NCBI GenBank assembly: GCA_946481275.1
Contig: CAMLMV010000006.1
Span: forward strand, 1 to 64,000
Source of the DNA: an uncultured Massilia sp.
GTDB lineage: Bacteria; Pseudomonadota; Gammaproteobacteria; Burkholderiales; Burkholderiaceae
Reading direction: 5' to 3'
Length of the DNA: 64,000 nt
Positions 1-8,337 of this stretch are shown piece after piece. Below the pieces are notes generated by a model. That model had not been told where the DNA came from. It made no database searches and saw only the letters and a program-made list of their open reading frames with translations. The position numbers and the translations under genes are program-made. Within the stretch, counting starts at the first letter, position 1. Every line of letters starts with the position of its first letter.

Positions 1-21
1 ACCAGAAACAAATATCCAATG

Positions 22-54
22 AAAAAATGCCAATCAGCTTAACTGACTGGCATT
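22..54 (-). terminator. Intrinsic terminator of the hcp-toxin-immunity operon
   Basis: On the minus strand an 11-bp stem (ATGCCAGTCAG with CTGATTGGCAT, one G-T pair) is followed by a run of six T. It lies about 40 bases after the stop codon of the last gene of the type VI islet and so closes that unit. Confidence 0.75.
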
Positions 55-93
55 AACCTATACGGTGGCTTTTCACATGTGGCGAATGATTCT

Positions 94-462
94 TTACCTG
101 CAGGTGAGCTTAGCTGTCACGTTCTCCCGCACCTTGTCTTTAACGACTAGCCTGCACTGACTAAAGTTGTCGTCCAGCTTTATTGACCACTTGTGCTCGT
201 AGCGTTTTCCATAAACGCAGACGAAGTGTTTCTGACCTGTCGGAAGGGCAAAATCAACAGTTCTTCCGCCCTTGAACTCTCGTATGTCGCCCTGCAAGTC
301 CCCGCCGCCGTCGACATCACCCGCAGTCACGCCAGCACTGATTAAACGGGCTTCCGGGACGTTTTCTTTCCCGTTTGAAGGGTAGAGCTTGGGACATTCC
401 AGAGCCTCACCGTAAGCCGTTGAGCAGAACAGCAGTAAGGCTGTGTATGCAAAGATTTTCAT
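94..462 (-). CDS. Small secreted STY0301-family protein, probable immunity protein
   Basis: A 122-residue protein with a Sec signal peptide (MKIFAYTALLLFCSTAYG), so probably periplasmic. The mature part begins with a Cys-Pro pair (LECPKLYP) and holds three further cysteines, as seen in the STY0301 family, which often sits beside type VI amidase toxins. The start at 462 is chosen because its ATG overlaps the stop of the upstream toxin gene by 4 bases (ATGA), which implies translational coupling. A periplasmic product made in step with a cell-wall hydrolase fits an immunity protein. The family call rests on recognition of its N-terminal pattern; immunity function is inferred from position. Confidence 0.6.
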   Translation of the reverse strand: MKIFAYTALLLFCSTAYGEALECPKLYPSNGKENVPEARLISAGVTAGDVDGGGDLQGDIREFKGGRTVDFALPTGQKHFVCVYGKRYEHKWSIKLDDNFSQCRLVVKDKVRENVTAKLTCR

Positions 463-896
463 GGGACCATCACTACGTAAAATTGGTCTGCGTCGTCGGC
501 TGGGGCTGGGTGACGAGCCTTGATTTCTTCCTTTGTCCAAGCCCGTTTGTAACGCTTCCCGGCAGGCATCCCCGTCCACTGGTCAACTACCCATATGCGC
601 CAGTAGCCGCCGCCCGGTTTTGGCTCACCGAACCCGACAAAGATAGCAGCATGGTAGCGATGCATGTTAGGGAAACGAGCCTTCCCGTGCTCAAACATAA
701 AGTTCGCAATGACGGTTCCTGGTTGTAGCGTTTTGAGATCCACGACCCGCTCACCTGGTTGCCATCGGCTCGTGTGTCCAACGCTGGTGAGGAACTGGGG
801 CAGGGCTACGCACTGCTGGTCACGTCCAATGAACGTGCCAGTCTTGTCCTTGATTAGCTCTTCCAGGTTTCCTCGATAGATAACGGGGCGCGGCAT
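459..896 (-). CDS. BPSL0067-family type VI effector, probable NlpC/P60-like peptidoglycan amidase
   Basis: A 145-residue protein with the layout of the BPSL0067 family: a catalytic-type Cys early on (GRDQQCVALPQF, near residue 26), a W-x-x-G-E-x-V segment, a GTVIANF strand, and a His in the block RYHAAIFVG near residue 80, followed by VVDQW. Such Cys/His enzymes cut peptide bonds in cell-wall stems when delivered to the periplasm of a rival cell. There is no signal peptide, as expected for a toxin carried by the type VI machine. It lies 7 bases after hcp and overlaps the next gene by 4, so the three genes form one operon. The catalytic residues are inferred from the family pattern. Confidence 0.75.
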   Translation of the reverse strand: MPRPVIYRGNLEELIKDKTGTFIGRDQQCVALPQFLTSVGHTSRWQPGERVVDLKTLQPGTVIANFMFEHGKARFPNMHRYHAAIFVGFGEPKPGGGYWRIWVVDQWTGMPAGKRYKRAWTKEEIKARHPAPADDADQFYVVMVP

Positions 897-903
897 GTGC
901 GCC

Positions 904-1398
904 TCAAGCGGGGATCTTGTTGGCGGCGGCATCCCACCCGCCCGAGGTGTTGCCACCAGCCCCGCCAGCCACTTTCTGTTGGGTGTATTTCCACTTGATT
1001 TTGCTGAACGCCAGCGAGACGAGCTCAGTGACCGTTCCACCATCGCCGCTGTCAGGATGCACGCTGGAAATCATGACGTTTTCCAGATCTACCGTGTAGT
1101 AGTTGATGGGCTTACCGTCTCCGTCCGCGCGCATGAATTCAATCTTCGCCTTCGGTATCGTCTTGCCTGCCGCGCAGGTCTGTTGAAGGATGGGGGAGCT
1201 CAAGTCAGCCAGTTTTTTGAAGCTCAGTTCGGACAGTTCTGCACGACCACTCGTGTGACCACCAGCAGTGGATACCGTCGTGGCCCGTGGCTGGTGGACG
1301 TGCCATGAGACGTGGGATACCTCGATCCAGTCCTTATGCTTGTCGTCTTGCGACTCGCCTTTGATGCCTTCAATTTGCAGGTAGACGTCGAGTGCCAT
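904..1398 (-). CDS. hcp: Hcp family type VI secretion tube protein
   Basis: A 164-residue Hcp homologue. It starts MALDVYLQIEGIKGES, the typical first strand of Hcp, and contains the usual Lys-Ile-Glu-Phe-Met-Arg and Tyr-Tyr-Thr-Val-Asp-Leu strands with the late VSLAFSKIKWKYTQQ segment. Hcp hexamers stack into the inner tube of the type VI secretion system and carry small effectors. No sheath, baseplate or vgrG gene is in view, so this is an auxiliary hcp locus serving a machine encoded elsewhere. It heads the operon with the downstream amidase-like gene. The C-terminal tail (about 20 residues, Gly/Ala/Asn-rich) extends past the usual fold. Confidence 0.88.
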   Translation of the reverse strand: MALDVYLQIEGIKGESQDDKHKDWIEVSHVSWHVHQPRATTVSTAGGHTSGRAELSELSFKKLADLSSPILQQTCAAGKTIPKAKIEFMRADGDGKPINYYTVDLENVMISSVHPDSGDGGTVTELVSLAFSKIKWKYTQQKVAGGAGGNTSGGWDAAANKIPA

Positions 1399-1546
1399 GA
1401 TGTGAGCTCGTAGAAGCAGGGGGAGCTTCATTGTTGCGGCAGGACGCGTGCCTACGGTTGGCAGCAGTCAAGAGGCATGGTGGGTAGGGTCAACAGTCGT
1501 TACACTTGCAAACTCGACAGAAGTGCACCTGGTAATCGACGCGTGG

Positions 1547-3124
1547 TCAGATTGCCGTGATCTCCACGCCCGGCTTCCCGTCTTCCACCTTGAAAGCCGC
1601 CAGTTCGCGCTGGACGGTCTTCGGGTCCCGCACCTCGTCCAGCCCCATGAAGCGCGTGCGCGTTTCACCCGGGGTGATCTCCATGAGCATGTACCCCCGC
1701 TTGTCGCTGCGCCCGAACCTGATGTGCGGGTTCATCGCCACGTACTGCGACGTGCGCTGCTGCGGGCGCGAATTCGACGTGACCGACGTGCCGACGAATT
1801 CAGTCGCCACGACCGGATTCGCCTTCGACACGGGCCGGTTGAAATCGCGCCGCAGCTCCGTCGCGTAGAACGTGTGCACGTCGCCGCCCAGCACGAGCGG
1901 GTTCGCGGCGCGCGTGTCCACGAGCGTGTCGAGCAGGCGCCGGCGCGCGACCGGATAACCGTCCCAGCCGTCCGTCCAGAAGCGGCCGCCGTCGACACTC
2001 CCCACGGGGATCTGCGACGACTGCGCCATCAGCGTCTGCTGCGCGAGGACGTTCCAGCGCGCCTTCGATGACGCCAGCCCGGCCTTCAGCCACGCTTCCT
2101 GCTCGGCGCCCAGCATCGTGCGGCGCGGGTCGAGCAGGGTGGGGCAGGCGCGCGGCGTCACGGAATTCGAGCCACCGATGCCCGGATGCGAGCACGCTTC
2201 CCACGCGCGGTACTGCCGGTCGTCGAGCACGTGGAAGCGCGCGAGGCGTCCCCAGTCGTAGCGCTGGAACATGCGCACGCTCGCGAAGCTCCTCGGTGCG
2301 GGCAGGCGCAGCGGCATATGCTCGTAAAAGGCCTGGTAGGCGGCCGCGCGGCGCTGCACGAAGTTCGGCGACAGGCGCTCGTCGCGGTCCGCCGCGTAGT
2401 CGTTCGCGACCTCGTGGTCGTCCCACGTGACGATCCACGGCGCGATCAGGTGCGCAGCCTGCAGGTCGGGGTCCGTCTTGTATTGCGCGTAGCGGCGCCG
2501 GTAGTCCGCGAGGGTGAACGATTCGTCCTGGCGCACGATCCGCACGCCCGGCGCCGGATGCTGCAGGCGGTACGCGCCCCATTCGTAGATGTAGTCGCCG
2601 AGGAAGGCGACGAGGTCCGGGTTCGCCTGCGCCAGGTAGCGGTGCGCCGCATAGCTGCCGAACTCCCAGTGCTGGCACGACGCGACGGCCAGTTTCAGGC
2701 TGTCCGGCATGCTGTCCGGCGCGGGCGCCGTGCGCGTACGGCCGACGGGGCTGACGGCATCGCCCAGCATGAAGCGGTACCAGTACCAGCGTCCCGGTTC
2801 CAGGCCGCGCACGTCGACGCGCACGCTGTGCGCCAGTTCCGGCGTCGCGACGGCGGTGCCCTTCGCGGCGATCCTGTGGAACGCGCCGTCGTGCGCCACT
2901 TCCCAGCGCAGGGTGAGGGCGAGGGGCGGCGTCTTGGTCGCGTCGAGCGGGTCGGGCGCGACGCGCGTCCACAGGATCACGGAATCGGGCAATGGAGAGC
3001 CCGACGCGACGCCGAGGCTGAACGGATAGCCGGCCGCGTTCGACGGCCTGGCGAGCAGCAGGGACGATGACGCCGCAGCCAGCCGCGCGGCGTTCAGCAG
3101 GAACAGGCGGCGCGGCCAGGTCAT
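1547..3124 (-). CDS. phoD: PhoD-like alkaline phosphatase/phosphodiesterase, Tat-exported
   Basis: A 525-residue metallophosphatase of the PhoD family. The N-terminus has a twin-arginine type signal (MTWPRRLFLLNAARLAAASS) followed by a PhoD N-terminal beta domain starting FSLGVASGSPLPDSVILWTRV. Metal-binding motifs are visible: FLGDYIYEWG, TWDDHEVANDY and LGGDVHTFYAT. Family members release phosphate from phosphodiesters and monoesters in the periplasm using iron and calcium. The start at 3124 is the ATG directly before the twin arginine. No Pho box was identified. The 148 bases between this stop and hcp hold no gene and probably carry the hcp promoter. Confidence 0.88.
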   Translation of the reverse strand: MTWPRRLFLLNAARLAAASSSLLLARPSNAAGYPFSLGVASGSPLPDSVILWTRVAPDPLDATKTPPLALTLRWEVAHDGAFHRIAAKGTAVATPELAHSVRVDVRGLEPGRWYWYRFMLGDAVSPVGRTRTAPAPDSMPDSLKLAVASCQHWEFGSYAAHRYLAQANPDLVAFLGDYIYEWGAYRLQHPAPGVRIVRQDESFTLADYRRRYAQYKTDPDLQAAHLIAPWIVTWDDHEVANDYAADRDERLSPNFVQRRAAAYQAFYEHMPLRLPAPRSFASVRMFQRYDWGRLARFHVLDDRQYRAWEACSHPGIGGSNSVTPRACPTLLDPRRTMLGAEQEAWLKAGLASSKARWNVLAQQTLMAQSSQIPVGSVDGGRFWTDGWDGYPVARRRLLDTLVDTRAANPLVLGGDVHTFYATELRRDFNRPVSKANPVVATEFVGTSVTSNSRPQQRTSQYVAMNPHIRFGRSDKRGYMLMEITPGETRTRFMGLDEVRDPKTVQRELAAFKVEDGKPGVEITAI

Positions 3125-3134
3125 CGGGTGGCGC

Positions 3135-3569
3135 TTATTGCGCGATGAGCGATTCCAGCGGCGGCAACTGGCGCGGCTTGCGGTCCGGACCTGTAGCGAC
3201 ATAGGTCAGCGTCGCTTCCGTCACCTTGACGACGTCCGTCTGCAGGCGGTTGCGCTCCGCATAGACCTCGACGTAGACGGTGATCGACGTATTGCCGACC
3301 TTGACGATGTCGGCGTAGAACGACAGCAGGTCGCCGACGAACACGGGATTCTTGAACACGAAGGAATTCACGGCGATGGTGGCGACGCGGCCGTTCGCGC
3401 GGCGCACGGCCGGCAGCGAGCCGGCGACGTCGACCTGGGCCATGATCCAGCCGCCGAACACGTCCCCGTACACGTTGGCATCGGACGGGGCGGGCATCAT
3501 CCGCAATACAGGCATCTTTCCTTCAGGCAGGCGGGTGATGGACGGGGTGGTATTTTCGGGCTGGGTCAT
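3135..3569 (-). CDS. Acyl-CoA thioesterase, hotdog fold (YciA-like)
   Basis: A 144-residue single hotdog-domain thioesterase. The segment DANVYGDVFGGWIMAQVDVAGSLPA holds the conserved Asn and Asp/Gly-Gly helix of the YciA/acyl-CoA hydrolase group, followed by FKNPVFVGDLLSFYADIVKVGNTS, the second family block. Members cleave acyl-CoA to free acid and CoA in the cytoplasm. The start at 3569 removes a poorly matching 18-residue extension. It lies 10 bases upstream of the phosphatase gene and may be co-transcribed with it. The next gene on the right runs in the opposite direction, so both promoters must lie in the short interval 3570-3631. Confidence 0.85.
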   Translation of the reverse strand: MTQPENTTPSITRLPEGKMPVLRMMPAPSDANVYGDVFGGWIMAQVDVAGSLPAVRRANGRVATIAVNSFVFKNPVFVGDLLSFYADIVKVGNTSITVYVEVYAERNRLQTDVVKVTEATLTYVATGPDRKPRQLPPLESLIAQ

Positions 3570-3631
3570 CTTGAATTTTCGGTAGAAGCTACAATCGTCT
3601 TGAATTGAACCATAAATCGACAAGCCCCGCC

Positions 3632-5479
3632 ATGCGACGCTCCTCTCCTGATTCCTTGCCGCCCGCAGCCGATCCGAACGCCAAGCGGAACGACTGGGCT
3701 ACCATCGGCACCCTGCTGCCCTACCTGTGGGTCTACAAGTGGCGCGTGCTGGCCGCACTGATCTGCCTCGTCGGTGCCAAGATGGCCAACGTGGGCGTGC
3801 CGCTCGTGCTGAAAAAGCTCATCGACGCGCTGACGATCAGCCCGACGGATCCGCACGCGCTGCTCGTGTTGCCGCTCGGCGCGCTGGTCGCCTACGGTGC
3901 GCTGCGCTTTTCGACGACGCTGTTCACCGAGCTGCGCGAATTTTTATTCGCGCGCGTGACGCAGCGCGCCGTGCGCACGATTGCCCTGAAAGTGTTCCGG
4001 CACCTGCATGCGCTGTCGCTGCGCTTCCACCTGAACCGCCAGACGGGCGGCATGACGCGCGACATCGAGCGCGGCACGCGCGGCGTGAGTTCGCTCGTGT
4101 CGTATTCCCTGTTCTCGATCCTGCCGACGCTCGTCGAGATCACGCTGGTGCTGGGCTACCTCGGCACGCACTACGACGCCTGGTTCGCGGGCATCACGGC
4201 CATTGCGCTCGTCACCTACATCACCTTTACCGTCACCGTGACGGAATGGCGCACGCACTTCCGCCGCACGATGAACGAGCTGGATTCGAAGGCGAACACG
4301 AAGGCGATCGATTCGCTGATCAACTACGAGACCGTGAAATACTTCGGCAACGAGGACTACGAGGCGAAGCGCTACGACGAGGGCCTGCAGAAGTACGAGC
4401 AGGCCGCCGTGCGCTCGCAGACGTCGCTGTCGTTCCTGAATACGGGCCAGTCGCTGATCATCGCGGCGGCCGTCACGGCGATCCTGTGGCGCGCGACGCA
4501 GGGCGTGATCGACAAGACGATGACTCTCGGCGACCTCGTGCTCGTGAACTCCTTCATGATCCAGTTGTACATCCCCCTGAACTTCCTCGGCGTGATCTAC
4601 CGCGAGATCAAGCAGAGCCTCGCGGACATGGAGCGTTTGTTCGGCCTCCTCGATCAGAACCGCGAAGTGGCCGATTCGCCCGATGCGAAGCCGCTGGTAA
4701 CGAACGGCGCGAAGGTCGAGTTCTCGCACGTGGAATTCAGCTACGACCCGAAACGCCAGATCCTGTTCGACGTCGACTTCACGATCCCGCCCGGCACGAC
4801 GACGGCCGTCGTGGGCCACAGCGGCTCGGGCAAGTCGACCCTGTCGCGCCTCTTGTTCCGCTTCTACGACGTGCAGCAGGGCGCGATCCGCATCGACGGC
4901 CAGGACGTCAGGAACGTGACGCAGGATTCGCTGCGCCACGCGATCGGCATCGTCCCGCAGGACACGGTGCTGTTCAACGACACCATCGAATACAACATCG
5001 CCTACGGCCGCCCGGGCGCGAGCCGCGCGGACATCGTGGCGGCGGCGCGCGCGGCGTCGATCCACGACTTCATCGAAAGCCTGCCGGACGGCTATGCGAC
5101 AATGGTGGGTGAACGCGGCCTCAAACTGTCGGGCGGCGAGAAGCAGCGGGTGGCCATCGCGCGCACCCTGCTGAAGAATCCCGCGATCCTGATCTTCGAC
5201 GAAGCCACGTCGGCGCTCGATTCGAAGTCGGAGCAGGCGATCCAGGCGCAGCTGAAGGAAATCGCGAAACAGCGCACGACGCTCGTCATCGCGCACCGCC
5301 TGTCGACCATCGCGGACGCCCACCAGATCCTCGTGCTCGACCACGGCCGCATCGTCGAACGGGGCACGCATGCCGCGCTGATCGCGGCGGATGGCCTGTA
5401 CAGGCAGATGTGGGACCGCCAGCAGGCCAGGCAGGACGAGGACCTGGCGTCACCGCCGGTCGAAGTGGTACAAGATTAA
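3632..5479 (+). CDS. Atm1/HMT1-type half ABC exporter
   Basis: A 615-residue half-transporter with an N-terminal six-helix membrane domain (about residues 35-330) and a C-terminal ATPase. The ATPase shows Walker A (GHSGSGKST), signature LSGGEKQRVAIART, Walker B ILIFDEATSALD and the switch His in IAHRLSTI. The membrane domain segment FRYDAIDSLINYETVKYFG-like (DSLINYETVKYFGNEDYE) is diagnostic of the Atm1/heavy-metal-tolerance group, which exports glutathione-linked metal or sulfur compounds. The ATG at 3632 is preferred over an upstream in-frame TTG. The next gene follows 12 bases later, so the two probably share a transcript. Confidence 0.88.
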   Translation: MRRSSPDSLPPAADPNAKRNDWATIGTLLPYLWVYKWRVLAALICLVGAKMANVGVPLVLKKLIDALTISPTDPHALLVLPLGALVAYGALRFSTTLFTELREFLFARVTQRAVRTIALKVFRHLHALSLRFHLNRQTGGMTRDIERGTRGVSSLVSYSLFSILPTLVEITLVLGYLGTHYDAWFAGITAIALVTYITFTVTVTEWRTHFRRTMNELDSKANTKAIDSLINYETVKYFGNEDYEAKRYDEGLQKYEQAAVRSQTSLSFLNTGQSLIIAAAVTAILWRATQGVIDKTMTLGDLVLVNSFMIQLYIPLNFLGVIYREIKQSLADMERLFGLLDQNREVADSPDAKPLVTNGAKVEFSHVEFSYDPKRQILFDVDFTIPPGTTTAVVGHSGSGKSTLSRLLFRFYDVQQGAIRIDGQDVRNVTQDSLRHAIGIVPQDTVLFNDTIEYNIAYGRPGASRADIVAAARAASIHDFIESLPDGYATMVGERGLKLSGGEKQRVAIARTLLKNPAILIFDEATSALDSKSEQAIQAQLKEIAKQRTTLVIAHRLSTIADAHQILVLDHGRIVERGTHAALIAADGLYRQMWDRQQARQDEDLASPPVEVVQD

Positions 5480-5491
5480 GGATTGAACAGG

Positions 5492-6364
5492 ATGGAAAAA
5501 CAGATCGTCGAGATCGACATGGCCGACGTCGGCCACGGCAACCCGGCCTGGATCGCCGCGCTGGAAGCGGGCAAGGTGCTGTACTTCCCCAACTTCGCCC
5601 AGCACGGCTTCGCGCCGCAGAAGGAAGAGCTGGCGCTGTTCCGCGAAGACATCCGCGACCCCAAGATCCGCAACATCAGCCTCTCGACGGCCGGCGACCT
5701 GAAAGGCGTGGTCGGCGACGATGCGACGAAGGCGCTGATGGCCGGGATGATCGGCCGCTTCCGCGCCGAAGCCGAGGGCCTGCTCGCGAACCTCGTGCCA
5801 CGGTACGGCGAACACCTGCGCCGCGGCGCGACGAGCTTCCGGCCGTCCGTCGTGCAGAACCGCGTGCAATCGTGGCGCGCCGACGACCGCCGCATGCACG
5901 TGGACGCGTTCCCGTCGCGCCCGAACTACGGCGAGCGCCTGCTGCGCGTATTCACCAACGTGAACCTGGAAGGCGAACCGCGCGTGTGGCGCGTGGGCGA
6001 GCCGTTCGAGGACGTGGCCCGGCGCTTCCTGCCGAAGGCGAAGCCGTATTCGGCATGGCAGGCCAAGGTGCTGAATGCGCTGCACGTGACGAAATCGCTG
6101 CGCAGCGAATACGACCACATCATGCTGCAGCTGCACGACGCGATGAAGTCGGACCTCGACTACCAGAAGAACGCGCCGCAGGTCACGTTCAACTTCCCGC
6201 CGGGCTGCGCGTGGGTGTGCTTCTCGGACCAGACCTCGCACGCCGTGATGGCGGGGCAGTACATGATGGAGCACACGCTGCAGCTGTCGCCCATGCACCA
6301 GTACGACAAGGAGGCGAGTCCGCTGGCGATCCTGACCAGGATGCAGGGACACGCCTTGGTTTGA
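5492..6364 (+). CDS. kdoO: Kdo 3-hydroxylase family Fe(II)/2-oxoglutarate oxygenase
   Basis: A 290-residue protein matching the Kdo hydroxylase family, which converts Kdo in lipopolysaccharide inner core to Ko (D-glycero-D-talo-octulosonic acid) using iron, oxygen and 2-oxoglutarate. The H-x-D iron motif is visible in RRMHVDAFPSRPNYGERLLR, with a distal His in FSDQTSHAVMAGQYMMEH and an Arg/Ser-type 2-oxoglutarate site likely nearby. The ATG at 5492 is used rather than an upstream TTG; a GGA lies just before it. Close spacing after the ABC exporter suggests co-transcription, though a functional link is not obvious. Confidence 0.85.
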   Translation: MEKQIVEIDMADVGHGNPAWIAALEAGKVLYFPNFAQHGFAPQKEELALFREDIRDPKIRNISLSTAGDLKGVVGDDATKALMAGMIGRFRAEAEGLLANLVPRYGEHLRRGATSFRPSVVQNRVQSWRADDRRMHVDAFPSRPNYGERLLRVFTNVNLEGEPRVWRVGEPFEDVARRFLPKAKPYSAWQAKVLNALHVTKSLRSEYDHIMLQLHDAMKSDLDYQKNAPQVTFNFPPGCAWVCFSDQTSHAVMAGQYMMEHTLQLSPMHQYDKEASPLAILTRMQGHALV

Positions 6365-6382
6365 CGCGAAGTGCGCGGAGCC

Positions 6383-7016
6383 CTACCAATGCGCGGGCTT
6401 GCGGATCGGCTTCTTCCTGGTAGGGACGATGTCTGGTAACTGCGCCGCGGCGAGTACATTGTCGCTCAGGTGAGAGAGCGTCCAGTCAGCCTGCTTGGCC
6501 AATGATCCGCTCGGCCGGCGATGTGCCGCGACGCCTGAAACCACGGGACGAATCGGCATCACGACCCCGCGCATGATGTGCGGGAAATCCGAACGCAATG
6601 CTTCGAGAGCGGGTTCAGCGTCACTGTCGTTCGATACCAGGATCATTCGATCGTAAAGCCCTTTGCATGCGTCGCGGTACATGTGCAGCGCAAGGTTCAC
6701 ATCGGTTTTCTTCTCTTCAAGCTTCCACACGCGCGTGCGCTGTGTTCGATCGAACGGCTGGCCGGATACGTAGACAGGCAGCAGCGTGCCGTTTTTATCG
6801 AACGAGTGAGTGCCGTAGATCGCTTCAAAGCGGTCGCCGTACTTTGCTTTCAATGCGCGATGGTAGGCGGACTGCGCTTCAACCGATGCGTTGCCATGAC
6901 TGGCGAACGTAGCCAGCGCCGGGGCGGTGAACAGATAAACTTTGGCCAGCTTTTCCGCGCAACCTGCCGTAGTACAGGTTGTAGCCATCGACATAGACGG
7001 CTGTGTTTCTTGGAGA
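6383..7016 (-). pseudogene. Decayed NYN (LabA/DUF88-like) nuclease-family gene
   Basis: Two pieces of one NYN-domain protein lie in different minus-strand frames. The first (about 7016-6960) reads NTAVYVDGYNLYYGRLRG, the start of the PIN-like NYN fold with its metal-binding Asp. The second (about 6960-6383) continues AKVYLFTAPALATFASHG and later MILVSNDSDAEPAL, the second acidic motif. The KWLDL-type helix expected between them is missing, so a deletion of roughly 25-35 codons that also shifts the frame is inferred at about 6960. Base composition is lower in GC than the flanking genes. Intact relatives are short proteins thought to act on RNA; this copy should be inactive. Confidence 0.6.
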
Positions 7017-7053
7017 GGTAGAGTTCGACGTCACGTCGCAGATCTTCAGATGT

Positions 7054-7079
7054 GAAAAAGCCGCCCCGAAGAGCGGCTG
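7054..7079 (-). terminator. Intrinsic terminator, probably for ansB
   Basis: On the minus strand AGCCGC and GCGGCT pair around a TCTTCGGG loop, followed by TTTTTC. It is about 110 bases after the asparaginase stop codon and before the decayed NYN gene. Confidence 0.6.
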
Positions 7080-7186
7080 TTTCGTCCCAAACGAGAGCCA
7101 ACTGAATGACACCGCAAGGGAGGAGTGGTGAGAGTATGGTTACAGATCCCCCAAACGCTGTCAAGGACGTTCAGTAACCATCCATC

Positions 7187-8263
7187 TCAATACGTGTAGA
7201 ACATCCGCTGAATCTCCCTGGTGCTGTTCGTCCTGGTCAGCGCCAGCATCAGCAGGATGCGCGCCTTCTGCGGATTCAAGGTATCGGCCACGACGAAGTC
7301 CAGCTGGTCGTCATTCGCTTCGCCATTGCGCGCCACGATGCCCTGGCCCACGCGGCTCGCGCGCACGATGATCACGCCTTTTTCGCGCGCGGCCGACAGC
7401 GCCGGGCGCACCTTGTTCGGCAGGCTGCCGTCACCGACACCCGCGTGGATCAGGCCCTTGGCGCCGGCGGCGACCAGCGCGTTGACGGCGGTCGGGCCCA
7501 CGTTCGCGTACGTGTAGGCGATGTCGACCTGCGGCAGCGCCGCCAGGTTGCTCACGTCGAATTCCGTGTCGACCGTGTGCTTGCGGGTCGAGGCGCGGTA
7601 GAAGTGCGCCTTGTTGCCCACCACGTAGCCCAGCAGGCCCAGTTCCGTCGCCTTGAACGTGTCCGTGGTCGTCGTGTTGGTCTTGCTGACGTCGCGCGCG
7701 GCGTTGATCTGGTCGTTCAGCACGACGAGCACGCCCTTGCCGGCGGCGTCCGGGCTGCCGGCCGTCAGCACGGCGTTGTACAGGTTGATCGGGCCATCGG
7801 CCGAGATCGCGGTCGACGGACGCATCGCGCCCACCACCACCACCGGCTTCCTGCTCTTCACGACCAGATCGAGGAAGTAGGCGGTTTCCTCGATCGTGTC
7901 GGTGCCGTGCGTGATGACGATGCCGTCCACGTCCGGCTTGGCCAGCAGCGCGTTGACGCGCTTGGCCAGGGTGAGCCAGTGCTCGTTGCTCATGTTCTCG
8001 CTGGCGATCTGGAACACCTGTTCGCCCGTCACGTTGGCGACCTGCTTCAGTTCCGGGACGGCCTTGATCAGGTCATCGACGCCGACCTTGGCGGCCGTGT
8101 AGCCGACCGTCGTCGTGCTGGTGGCGCCCGTGCCGGCGATGGTGCCGCCGGTGGCGAGGATCATGATGTTGGGCAGGCGGGCCGCCGTCTGGGCTTGCGC
8201 GGTGGCGGCCAGCAGCGTCATGAGGCACAGTGCGAACCACGTGCGTACAACTTTTAAGAACAT
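7187..8263 (-). CDS. ansB: L-asparaginase type II, periplasmic
   Basis: A 358-residue type II asparaginase that hydrolyses asparagine to aspartate and ammonia. It has a Sec signal peptide (MFLKVVRTWFALCLMTLLAATAQA), then the first active-site Thr in ILATGGTIAG and the second triad block VDGIVITHGTDTIEETAYFLD. Further family blocks include VGAMRPSTAISADGPINLYNAV and KGLIHAGVGDGS. Length and motifs agree with the tetrameric periplasmic enzyme. The start at 8263 follows a strong AAGGAG site. It lies downstream of a dicarboxylate/amino-acid symporter gene, separated by an intrinsic terminator, so the released aspartate could be taken up by the neighbouring carrier. Confidence 0.92.
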   Translation of the reverse strand: MFLKVVRTWFALCLMTLLAATAQAQTAARLPNIMILATGGTIAGTGATSTTTVGYTAAKVGVDDLIKAVPELKQVANVTGEQVFQIASENMSNEHWLTLAKRVNALLAKPDVDGIVITHGTDTIEETAYFLDLVVKSRKPVVVVGAMRPSTAISADGPINLYNAVLTAGSPDAAGKGVLVVLNDQINAARDVSKTNTTTTDTFKATELGLLGYVVGNKAHFYRASTRKHTVDTEFDVSNLAALPQVDIAYTYANVGPTAVNALVAAGAKGLIHAGVGDGSLPNKVRPALSAAREKGVIIVRASRVGQGIVARNGEANDDQLDFVVADTLNPQKARILLMLALTRTNSTREIQRMFYTY

Positions 8264-8294
8264 ACGATCTCCTTTTTTAACAATTTTTGGAAGG

Positions 8295-8322
8295 CAAAAA
8301 AAAGGCTCCTTGGGAGGAGCCT
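8295..8322 (-). terminator. Intercistronic terminator between the symporter gene and ansB
   Basis: On the minus strand GGCTCC and GGAGCC pair around TCCCAA and run straight into a tract of eight T. It lies 15 bases past the symporter stop and 32 bases before the asparaginase start, so it should block or limit read-through into ansB. Confidence 0.88.
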
Positions 8323-8337
8323 GGTTCGGGGTGCCGG

